Source: Rhizobiaceae bacterium (lineage in GTDB: Bacteria > Pseudomonadota > Alphaproteobacteria > Rhizobiales > Rhizobiaceae). From it: DNA of 6,113 nt. Each line of letters starts with the position of its first letter. Position 1 is the first letter of the stretch. Position numbers and translations under genes: made by a program. Positions 1-4,526 of this stretch are shown piece by piece. The notes beneath the pieces were generated by a model. The model was not told where the DNA came from. It made no database searches and saw only the letters and a list, made by a program, of their open reading frames with translations. The DNA is taken from contig JAGWJK010000295.1 in assembly GCA_028865845.1 (NCBI GenBank), forward strand, positions 1-6,113, given 5' to 3'.

Positions 1-1052
1 TTTACACTTGCCCCATCGGAAAGAAAGGACCCGCCGGCCTTCACAACGTTGGCGCTGACATCGATGCCCTCGGTAATCTCTACGCGGTCACCCCGTCGCC
101 TGCCAAGTTGGACAAGCTTCCGTTCGACGTGGCTCTCATCGGCCAGGACGAAGACGTAGCTTAATCCATCGCGCTGTACGACGGCTGTCTGCGGCACGTT
201 GAGGCTTGGGCGGACGGCGACGCGGATCGTGCCCGTGGCGAACTGGCCGGAATGGGCCGCGTCTGTCGGAAGGGATACGAACACGACGGAGCGCCCCGTT
301 TCTTTCACGATAGTGGGCGACACCAGCCTGACGGTTCCAATCACCTGCGTCCCGTCGGACAGTGTGAGGTATGCGGTCTGGCCCTGCTTGACAGAATTCA
401 GATACTGCGCGGGCACCTCTGCCTGCCATTCCACCCGGTCCTGCCGGATCAAGCGGAACATCTCTGTTCCAGTGGATACGACGGCGCCCAGTGTGGCCGA
501 GCGCGAGGATATGGTACCGTCGTCCGGCGCGACGATCCTCGTCTGCTGGAGCTTGATCTGTTCGCTCTCAAGGCCGGCTTTTTCGGATTCGACGCTCGCT
601 TGAGCGGTTCGCTGCGTGATCAAATACTGCGTTATAGTCTGCCCCGAGAGTGCTCCCGAGTTGCCGAGCGTGTGCGCACGGTCGACGTTGGCGTTCGCTT
701 CATCCAGATTTGCCACCGCCGTGCCGACAGCAGCCTGCTGTTTGCTGATATCAGCGAGGATGCTCGCCGAATCCAGCTCCGCCAGCAGGTCGCCACGCTT
801 TACCTTCGATCCCACATCGACCAGAACGCTGGCGGTCTTCAGGCCGCTTGCCTCCGACGAAATGACCGCCTCCTGCCAAGGTTGTAGCCAGCCTGCTGCT
901 GCGATTGTTTCTGGCCATTGACGAACGACCGGCTTGACAAGTTCGACAGTCAGCGCACTTCCCGCAGTGGTGGCCTCCTGGGCGTTGGCGTCGGCAAGGC
1001 TGCAGGCTAATACAATGCAGGCGGCAAGGGAGCTGTTTGTAATTCGGCGCAT
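1..1052 (-). CDS. RND efflux transporter periplasmic adaptor (membrane fusion protein), partial at left edge
   Basis: Periplasmic adaptor of a tripartite RND efflux pump (AcrA/MdtA/HlyD-like), which links the inner-membrane pump to the outer-membrane channel. 350 codons are open, from an ATG at 1052 down to the window edge; the stop and perhaps 10-40 residues lie outside. Residues 1-24 form a signal peptide with a likely ANA|QE cleavage; a Cys at 17 gives only a poor lipobox (VLAC). The lipoyl/barrel-sandwich halves are near residues 60-97 (EAVISSEASG, VDVGSKVKRGDLLAELD) and 170-200 (TRIVAPDDGTISS, LGAVVSTGTEMFRLI), flanking an alpha-helical hairpin at about 98-168. A beta-barrel follows (206-280, EWQAEVPA, GTVRLVSPTI) and then a membrane-proximal domain (282-350, NVPQTAVVQRDGLSYVFVL). 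The start is the first possible one: an in-frame TGA lies at 1056-1058, and AGGA sits 8 nt upstream (1061-1064). An RND permease gene is expected beyond position 1 but is not seen. Confidence 0.93.
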   Translation of the reverse strand, partial: MRRITNSSLAACIVLACSLADANAQEATTAGSALTVELVKPVVRQWPETIAAAGWLQPWQEAVISSEASGLKTASVLVDVGSKVKRGDLLAELDSASILADISKQQAAVGTAVANLDEANANVDRAHTLGNSGALSGQTITQYLITQRTAQASVESEKAGLESEQIKLQQTRIVAPDDGTISSRSATLGAVVSTGTEMFRLIRQDRVEWQAEVPAQYLNSVKQGQTAYLTLSDGTQVIGTVRLVSPTIVKETGRSVVFVSLPTDAAHSGQFATGTIRVAVRPSLNVPQTAVVQRDGLSYVFVLADESHVERKLVQLGRRRGDRVEITEGIDVSANVVKAGGSFLSDGASV

Positions 1053-1092
1053 AGATCAGGTCCTGAATGCTGGAGAGGCGATAGGTGGATCG

Positions 1093-1103
1093 TGGTGACA
1101 CCA
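1093..1103. promoter_or_regulatory. Small palindrome TGGTGACACCA upstream of the efflux adaptor
   Basis: A perfect 5+1+5 palindrome (TGGTG-A-CACCA) centred 46 bp upstream of the adaptor ATG. Its position suits a repressor operator overlapping a promoter, as is common for RND operons. No regulator gene for it is visible in the window, and an 11-bp palindrome can occur by chance, so the role is a guess. Confidence 0.25.
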
Positions 1104-1261
1104 AGCGGTTGCTTTCGCCTCGCCTAGGTGGAAACGCGGGTCTGCAGCGTTGTTCGTCGCGACGATGCTGGTGAGTGCGGCACCTGCCGTAGGATCGCTC
1201 GATAGCGGCCAGGAGAACACGAAGGTCTCCGACGTCTGGGGCACACCCGTTCGCAGAAGCG

Positions 1262-1300
1262 ACGGCCGGACCAAACACATTGTGCGGCACCTTCGGCCGT
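1262..1300. repeat. Inverted repeat ACGGCCG...CGGCCGT with inner CACA-T-TGTG dyad
   Basis: ACGGCCG at 1262-1268 is repeated inverted at 1294-1300. The pairing extends to 9 bp if one G.T pair is allowed (1269-1293). An inner CACA-T-TGTG dyad (1276-1284) is centred within 1 bp of the same axis. There is no T-run on either side, so it is not a classical terminator. It lies 210-248 bp upstream of the adaptor start. Confidence 0.35.
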
Positions 1301-1317
1301 ATTCATCCGCTCTTTTT

Positions 1318-1341
1318 CAGATCCGTCCACGAACGGATCTG
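1318..1341. terminator. Perfect 9-bp hairpin downstream of the lipoprotein gene
   Basis: CAGATCCGT (1318-1326) and ACGGATCTG (1333-1341) form a perfect 9-bp stem with a 6-nt loop, starting about 35 nt past the lipoprotein stop (1376). The site fits a 3'-end hairpin of the lipoprotein mRNA. On that strand it is followed by an A-rich run, not a T-run, so it is not a textbook intrinsic terminator. It may mark a Rho-assisted end, block 3' decay, or be a protein site. Confidence 0.4.
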
Positions 1342-1375
1342 GGAATTGGCACCGAACAAAATGAATAGGTCTCCG

Positions 1376-2254
1376 TCATTGAGAGACGACTGGCGCCGGT
1401 GCAGACGAATTCTTGGCCGCGCCTTTGTCCGTCCACTCCGCTGGAGCACTCACCGCCGCGCTGATCATTCCACTAAGTCCAGGGGCACGGCCGAAGACCT
1501 CGCATGCGGCATACTTTGGCGCGCCACCCGATAGTGCCTTTATTCTGTCGACTGATGGTAAGCCGGACATGGATCCATAAGGACTTCTTCCCGTGATTAG
1601 CATCTTGCTGAAATCGTTTGAAAAGTCGCTCGCTAATTCATAGGCGTCACCGGATTTGGATGCCCGCGCATTGCCCATGAACATGTTCGCGCCCCGTCCC
1701 CAAACCATTGCAGCAACCTGCTGACCGCTGCTGCCGCGTGCTTCGGCCTCCACGGACAAGGTTCCCATTCCGATGGGAATTCGAGGCACCGGCGCAGGAA
1801 TGCCCGGAAGAAGGACTGTCTTTGCTATCTTCGCCCCCAAGCTCGCCGCGACTGCTTTTTCATCAGTGGGATCCATATGTGTGATGACCGCATGTACGGT
1901 GAGGTCCGCCGGTTGTGAATAAGGCACGACCTCCAGTCGATCGCCGAGGCCGATGCACATATATCGGTCGACAGCGTTTGCCACCAGTTTTCGCTGGTCT
2001 TCGGTGATCGTGTCCAGGCGAGCGCCTATCGCAAATGTCGTAGGGTCTATACGGACTGTCTTTGCTGCTAGAATGGCGTCTTTATCGACCCGAAGTTTGG
2101 ATTTAGCAAACATGCCATCGGACTGCTGCAGTCCTTGATAAGACACGAGAGAGCCGGCCTGATCCAAAGGAGCCGATGCGCACCCGGCGACCAATATCGG
2201 CATGCCGGCTATCCCAAGGATTCGCAAACCATCGCGACCGGCCTTTAAGGTCAA
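1376..2254 (-). CDS. DUF3313-like outer-membrane lipoprotein
   Basis: A predicted lipoprotein of 292 residues whose sequence resembles the DUF3313 family; the function of that family is unknown. I place the start at a TTG (2252-2254), which has AAGGAG at 2262-2267 with a 7-nt gap. This gives a compact signal peptide, TLKAGRDGLRILGIAGMPILVAGC, with lipobox VAG-C at Cys25. An ATG at 2324-2326 in the same frame would put 48 residues before the Cys, which is too long. Ala follows Cys, not Asp, so outer-membrane sorting is likely. The mature part begins LDQAGSLVSYQGLQQSDG and includes a beta-rich stretch near residues 160-195 (MGTLSVEAEARGSSGQQVAAMVWGRGANMF). A low-complexity tail, rich in Ala, Ser and Pro, follows and makes the protein longer than I would expect for the family. 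It is divergent from the MipA gene, and a candidate OmpR-type box lies 133 bp upstream. Confidence 0.85.
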   Translation of the reverse strand: MTLKAGRDGLRILGIAGMPILVAGCASAPLDQAGSLVSYQGLQQSDGMFAKSKLRVDKDAILAAKTVRIDPTTFAIGARLDTITEDQRKLVANAVDRYMCIGLGDRLEVVPYSQPADLTVHAVITHMDPTDEKAVAASLGAKIAKTVLLPGIPAPVPRIPIGMGTLSVEAEARGSSGQQVAAMVWGRGANMFMGNARASKSGDAYELASDFSNDFSKMLITGRSPYGSMSGLPSVDRIKALSGGAPKYAACEVFGRAPGLSGMISAAVSAPAEWTDKGAAKNSSAPAPVVSQ

Positions 2255-2261
2255 GGACAAT

Positions 2262-2267
2262 CTCCTT
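2262..2267 (-). promoter_or_regulatory. Shine-Dalgarno AAGGAG that decides the TTG start of the lipoprotein
   Basis: The minus strand reads AAGGAG (2267 to 2262) followed by a 7-nt gap and TTG at 2254-2252. It is the strongest ribosome-binding sequence near this gene. It favours the TTG over the ATG at 2326. Confidence 0.7.
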
Positions 2268-2386
2268 GTTCTGTTTGCCGGGTTGTGAAGGTAGGTCCAT
2301 GGGAGAAGGTGGGAGAGGAGTTGCATCGCGGTCTTTCGCTCTAGCTGACAGCATTTCTGGTTCGTTTCCCTTCGAGCCTAGCAAAC

Positions 2387-2416
2387 GGCCTGTGATGTTG
2401 TGTTCTGAAATGTTGC
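2387..2416 (-). promoter_or_regulatory. Candidate OmpR-type direct-repeat box facing the lipoprotein gene
   Basis: On the minus strand three 10-bp units follow one another: GCAACATTTC (2416-2407), AGAACACAAC (2406-2397) and a weaker ATCACAGGCC (2396-2387). The core GCAACA-N4-AGAACA matches the box at 4371-4386 at both hexamers. Ten-bp tandem half-sites are typical of OmpR/PhoB-family binding. The box ends 133 bp upstream of the lipoprotein TTG. Confidence 0.55.
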
Positions 2417-2420
2417 AATA

Positions 2421-2549
2421 GATTGCGGCGAGTATTTTGGTGGGCGTCTTGCTGTCACATTCGGGTGGCCATTTGGACGTGACAGCCAGATTTACCGAGC
2501 GAGTTCCATAAGGTGAAGCATGGCTTGCCTACGCGAAATCGCCGCAATC
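2421..2549. repeat. 11-bp inverted repeat enclosing a 36-nt dyad and a small hairpin
   Basis: GATTGCGGCGA (2421-2431) has a perfect inverted copy, TCGCCGCAATC (2539-2549). The 107 bp between them contain the dyad at 2451-2486 and a small hairpin at 2511-2530 (AGG-tg-AAGC / GCTT-g-CCT, 3-nt loop). Read as RNA this would be a closed multibranch fold of about 129 nt. It could be a small RNA or a protein-binding complex site. No promoter or T-run terminator for an RNA is evident. Confidence 0.4.
2451..2486. repeat. 36-nt near-perfect dyad with GCTGTCAC/GTGACAGC arms
   Basis: The outer arms GCTGTCAC (2451-2458) and GTGACAGC (2479-2486) match perfectly, and the central TGGCCA (2466-2471) lies on exactly the same axis. 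On the plus strand the bases between also pair as RNA, through U-A, C-G and four G.U pairs, leaving one A-C mismatch. This gives an almost continuous hairpin. On the minus strand those wobbles become A-C mismatches, so any RNA role favours plus-strand transcription. No T-run follows. Confidence 0.5.
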
Positions 2550-2618
2550 ACGGCGCCGCTCGCCGATCTTGCGATGATGTCTGAATTGCGGCGGGCCGTG
2601 CGCACCTCGTAATATTTC

Positions 2619-2638
2619 GCAACAAAACAGAACCCAAA
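2619..2638 (+). promoter_or_regulatory. Candidate OmpR-type direct-repeat box facing the MipA gene
   Basis: GCAACAAAAC (2619-2628) followed by AGAACCCAAA (2629-2638). The first 15 bases are identical to the minus-strand box at 4371-4386 in front of the pseudo-receiver gene; only the last A of the second hexamer is changed, to C. It ends 102 bp before the MipA start codon. No good -10 element follows at the usual distance. Confidence 0.5.
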
Positions 2639-2740
2639 AACATCCGAGAACCTGAGAAACGTGTGCTGCGGCTTCTGCGTGCATTCCGCTCGCAGTCTCC
2701 GTCACGCCGCTGTTTCTCCTAAAACGAAAGCTGTTCCAAG

Positions 2741-3604
2741 ATGTTCTCAACACCCCAGCGAGCGGCGATTGCCGCATTCGCGACGGCATTCCTCGCAATC
2801 TCAGCCTGTTGGTCAATACCCGTCGAGGCCGCAGATTTGACCGATGACAGCGCAGCGGCGCCCGAAGCGCCTGCCGCTGACAGCAGTTTCGACCAAGTCC
2901 GTTTCGGCGGTGTTGAAAAGACGCTTTCGGATTGGCATTTCGTCGTTGGGGCTGGAGCTATGTACGGCCCCACATACGAGGGTTCCAAGGAAATGAAGGT
3001 TACACCCGTGCCGTTCATTTCTGCGACGCCGCTCGATCGTGTTCACGTGGATCCCTCGGGCATAACGCTCGACGCGTTCACCATGAACGGATTCACGCTG
3101 GGCCTTAAAGGCGGCTACGACCTAGGCCGAAAACAAAGTGATGGCGATCGCCTGCACGGCCTCGGGGACATTGACGCGGCCGGCGTGGTTGGCGCACGCG
3201 CGTCTTACCAATTTGGCTCGGCACGGATTTACGCTGACATAGACAGGATGATAGGTGGAAGCGATGGCCTGCAGGGTAAGATCGGGGCGGATTTGACCGA
3301 GCAGTACGACAAATTCCTTTTTTCCGCTGGAGCATCGGCAACGCTTGCCGACGACAAGTACATGCAGAGCTATTTTGGAGTGACGGAAGCGCAATCGGAG
3401 CGCTCAAGCCTTGCTGCGTACGACGCAAAGGGCGGTTTGAAGCGGTTTGATGTCGACACATCCGTCACTTACATGGCGACGAAAAACTGGCTCATTCGGG
3501 GTCAAGCCGGCGTAGGTTTCCTCGCAGGTGACGCCAAAGACAGCCCTATTGTGGAAAGGTATGTCCAGCCTTCCGCAATGCTCGTCGTTGGGTACAAATT
3601 CTGA
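2741..3604 (+). CDS. MipA/OmpV family outer-membrane protein
   Basis: A 287-residue beta-barrel outer-membrane protein of the MipA/OmpV family. Members are porin-like or scaffold-like envelope proteins, with MltA-interacting protein of E. coli as namesake. Residues 1-30 are a signal peptide (hydrophobic 8-22) with a likely VEA|ADL cleavage. A short acidic and Ala-rich linker (31-50) precedes the first family strand, WHFVVGAGAMYGPTYEGSKE, with the typical Y-EGS motif, then VTPVPFISA. Alternating strands continue, and the protein ends in the outer-membrane signal SAMLVVGYKF with terminal Phe. The ATG at 2741 has only a weak ribosome-binding sequence, but it is the only start giving an intact signal peptide. 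The length is normal for the family. The gene diverges from the lipoprotein gene and converges with the pseudo-receiver gene. The upstream box at 2619-2638 suggests control by the neighbouring two-component system. Confidence 0.92.
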   Translation: MFSTPQRAAIAAFATAFLAISACWSIPVEAADLTDDSAAAPEAPAADSSFDQVRFGGVEKTLSDWHFVVGAGAMYGPTYEGSKEMKVTPVPFISATPLDRVHVDPSGITLDAFTMNGFTLGLKGGYDLGRKQSDGDRLHGLGDIDAAGVVGARASYQFGSARIYADIDRMIGGSDGLQGKIGADLTEQYDKFLFSAGASATLADDKYMQSYFGVTEAQSERSSLAAYDAKGGLKRFDVDTSVTYMATKNWLIRGQAGVGFLAGDAKDSPIVERYVQPSAMLVVGYKF

Positions 3605-3656
3605 CGGCCAAGAGCCCAGAAGTTGACGTTGGAGCAGCAATGCCGCCGGTGTCGAT

Positions 3657-3689
3657 CTGGGCCGGGATCTACCGCCATTCCCGGTCCAG
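3657..3689. terminator. 11-bp hairpin between convergent genes
   Basis: CTGGGCCGGGA (3657-3667) pairs with TCCCGGTCCAG (3679-3689), all 11 pairs including one G.U, around an 11-nt loop. It starts 52 nt after the MipA stop and lies in the 246-bp gap before the convergent minus-strand gene. No T-run follows on either strand. It is probably an mRNA 3'-end structure or a Rho-assisted terminator. The rest of the gap (3605-3850) shows no supported gene. Confidence 0.45.
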
Positions 3690-3850
3690 GCGTCCACAGA
3701 TTCAATTGCGCGAAAAATATAATTTCGGTGAAGTAGTTGTGCGAGTCCCCAATTGTCTAGGCGGTCGGGGATGAAGATCTTTTGCGATAAAGTCGAAGGA
3801 AAGCTAGCGAAATCCGCGCTGCTCGAGACCTTGCTCGTCATCGTATTCGG

Positions 3851-4312
3851 TCACGACCCAGTCGGACGTCGTAAGCACTTGCGTAGATTGATGTCAGCGA
3901 TGTTCCGAACTAACTCTACCAAATCATAAAAGCGCGATCGCGATTGCGGCTCCGTACCAGATTGGTCCTTTCTTTTTTTGCCAAACTGAGGGCTCGCAGT
4001 GAGAGCATCGACACGAGTCAAAAACGATTTTGCATCGAAGCGTCGAGGCGTGCCGTCTCGAGATCGTTCCGTGGCGAAGTCGAAAAATACCTCAATGTTG
4101 ACGACCGGTATCGCCTGCAAATGCCTGACAAGATCGATGTCGGGTCGCGCGGTCACTGCCAGAGCATATTCCGACGAACACAATGCTTCGTGCAACTCGG
4201 ATACGGTGTGAACCGCCATGGCTTCATAACCGCCCCGCTCGAGATTCGCGACAACGAAGTCGGCGGCCGCCAATGGCAAGAACACGATTGTTTTCACTTT
4301 GTCATTCGGCAT
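3851..4312 (-). CDS. Small pseudo-receiver protein, degenerate REC fold lacking phosphorylation residues
   Basis: A 153-residue soluble protein with no signal peptide or membrane segment. I recognise no named family, but the order of segments follows a response-regulator receiver: KTIVFLP (strand 1), AAADFVVANLERGGYEAMAVHTVSELHEALCSSEYALAV (helix 1 to strand 3), IPVVNIEV (strand 4) and RRFDAKSFLTRVDAL (residues 90-104). The last matches KPFNPRELLARIKAL of the adjacent regulator. The acidic pair after strand 1 is replaced by Leu-Pro, the phospho-acceptor position by Ala or Thr near 54-55, and the invariant Lys by Arg90. The domain is also shortened by about 15 residues. A basic linker (112-128) and a C-terminal segment, FYDLVELVRNIADINLRKCL, follow. 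The ATG at 4310-4312 has GGAG (4322-4325) with a 9-nt gap; longer in-frame starts would run through the regulatory region. It is divergent from the response regulator and may be a phosphorylation-independent partner (inference). Confidence 0.7.
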   Translation of the reverse strand: MPNDKVKTIVFLPLAAADFVVANLERGGYEAMAVHTVSELHEALCSSEYALAVTARPDIDLVRHLQAIPVVNIEVFFDFATERSRDGTPRRFDAKSFLTRVDALTASPQFGKKRKDQSGTEPQSRSRFYDLVELVRNIADINLRKCLRRPTGS

Positions 4313-4366
4313 TGGGTCGGGCTCCGTGTTGTAACATGGCAAACGGCTAGCACGCTCCTCTGTCGC

Positions 4367-4396
4367 ACGATGTTCTGTTTTGTTGCGTTTTGTGAC
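4367..4396 (-). promoter_or_regulatory. Candidate OmpR-type direct-repeat box facing the pseudo-receiver gene
   Basis: On the minus strand three 10-bp units run in tandem: GTCACAAAAC (4396-4387), GCAACAAAAC (4386-4377) and AGAACATCGT (4376-4367). The core GCAACA-N4-AGAACA is the same as in the lipoprotein box. It ends 54 bp upstream of the pseudo-receiver ATG, a typical position for an activator overlapping or just upstream of a -35 element. Confidence 0.6.
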
Positions 4397-4456
4397 GACC
4401 GCTAGGTCGCCCCGACCTGGCGGTCTCCCCAGGGACCGTCGCAACAAAACGCAACA
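4381..4456. repeat. 13-bp inverted repeat created by two back-to-back regulator boxes
   Basis: TGTTGCGTTTTGT (4381-4393) and its perfect inverse ACAAAACGCAACA (4444-4456) are 50 bp apart. Each arm lies inside one of the two divergent direct-repeat boxes. The dyad therefore places equivalent binding surfaces in front of the pseudo-receiver and the response regulator. It encloses the GC-rich hairpin at 4397-4425. Confidence 0.6.
4397..4425. repeat. 13-bp GC-rich hairpin between the divergent boxes
   Basis: GACCGCTAGGTCG (4397-4409) pairs with CGACCTGGCGGTC (4413-4425) around a CCC loop; 12 pairs are Watson-Crick and one is T.G. No T-run follows on either strand. Lying exactly between two outward-facing promoter boxes, it could insulate the two promoters, or be an operator for a second, dimeric regulator. 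Confidence 0.5.
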
Positions 4457-4470
4457 TGTTCGAACAAATT
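4441..4470 (+). promoter_or_regulatory. Candidate OmpR-type direct-repeat box facing the response regulator (autoregulation)
   Basis: Three tandem 10-bp units: GCAACAAAAC (4441-4450), GCAACATGTT (4451-4460) and CGAACAAATT (4461-4470). All three carry the NNAACA hexamer, making this the most complete of the four boxes. It ends 56 bp before the ATG at 4527. Units 2 and 3 also create a perfect palindrome, TGTTCGAACA (4457-4466). Confidence 0.62.
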
Positions 4471-4484
4471 GTCGAAATTCATCG

Positions 4485-4490
4485 TGTTAT
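4485..4490 (+). promoter_or_regulatory. Possible -10 element of the response-regulator promoter
   Basis: TGTTAT (4485-4490) matches TATAAT at four of six positions and lies 14 bp past the direct-repeat box. The matching -35 position (about 4462-4467, GAACAA) falls within the third repeat and is poor. This is the arrangement expected of an OmpR-family activated promoter. Transcription would start near 4497, about 30 nt before the ATG at 4527. Confidence 0.3.
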
Positions 4491-4514
4491 GGGTGTCGCC
4501 ATCGGGCGGACGAA

Positions 4515-4518
4515 AGGA
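4515..4518 (+). promoter_or_regulatory. Shine-Dalgarno supporting the ATG start of the response regulator
   Basis: AGGA (4515-4518, in AAAGGAAA) lies 8 nt before the ATG at 4527. This supports the longer reading of the regulator against a downstream GTG at 4656, whose GGAG at 4641-4644 is 11 nt away. Confidence 0.5.
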
Positions 4519-4526
4519 AATCACGC

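Larger units (their letters stand above)
1053..1375. other. Non-coding gap upstream of the efflux adaptor
   Basis: This 323-bp stretch separates the lipoprotein stop from the adaptor start; both genes read leftward. Open frames in it (for example minus 1124-1330 and minus 1056-1280) show no recognisable domain and stop just before the adaptor ATG. It should hold the adaptor promoter, but I find no convincing -35/-10 pair. It contains a 9-bp hairpin (1318-1341), a 7-9 bp dyad (1262-1270 with 1292-1300) and a small palindrome (1093-1103), which are listed separately. The size of the gap argues against co-transcription of lipoprotein and adaptor. Confidence 0.6.
2255..2740. other. Divergent intergenic region between lipoprotein and MipA genes
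   Basis: A 486-bp region between two divergently transcribed envelope genes with no supported coding sequence. It holds a candidate response-regulator box facing each gene (2387-2416 minus, 2619-2638 plus). Between them is an unusual cluster of inverted repeats: an 11-bp pair at 2421-2431 and 2539-2549, a 36-nt dyad at 2451-2486, a small hairpin at 2511-2530, and a third copy of ATTGCGGCG at 2585-2593. No clear sigma-70 promoter is seen, which would fit activator-dependent promoters. Confidence 0.6.

Noticed and set aside
252..887. Plus-strand open frame of 211 codons
   Set aside because: It lies wholly antisense to the efflux adaptor, which shows a full family fold in an uninterrupted frame. 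The plus-strand translation has no recognisable domain.
751..1290. Minus-strand open frame of 179 codons overlapping the adaptor start
   Set aside because: Its 5' half is in the promoter gap and its 3' half is out of frame with the adaptor. The product is Arg/Cys-rich with no domain.
1353..1362. Single CGAACA half-site (CGAACAAAAT) near the lipoprotein 3' end, and another (CGAACA) on the minus strand near 1147-1156
   Set aside because: Neither has a second hexamer at 10-bp spacing, so they do not qualify as regulator boxes. I do not claim the efflux adaptor as a regulon member.
2529..2816. Minus-strand 95-codon ORF across the MipA start
   Set aside because: It is antisense to the MipA signal peptide and promoter, Arg-rich, and has no domain.
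3718..3723. Perfect TATAAT on the plus strand in the convergent gap
   Set aside because: There is no acceptable -35 at 16-18 bp and no gene downstream on the plus strand; the next gene lies on the opposite strand. It is probably an AT-rich chance match.
3404..3841. Minus-strand open frame of 145 codons
   Set aside because: More than 60% of it is antisense to the MipA C-terminus, and the remainder shows no motif. It is best explained as a shadow frame.
3771..3929. Plus-strand 52-codon ORF starting MKIFCDKVEG
   Set aside because: It has only a weak GGCGG-type ribosome-binding sequence, no recognised family, and runs antisense into the end of the pseudo-receiver gene. A small protein cannot be excluded but is not supported.
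4313..4447. Longer pseudo-receiver reading from 4447
   Set aside because: The extra 45 residues run through the regulator boxes. The ATG at 4312 has a good GGAG and starts just before receiver strand 1.
4380..4526. Longer response-regulator reading from 4380
   Set aside because: It would make the GC-rich hairpin and the direct-repeat box coding sequence, uses a TTG without a good ribosome-binding sequence, and the added residues show no domain.
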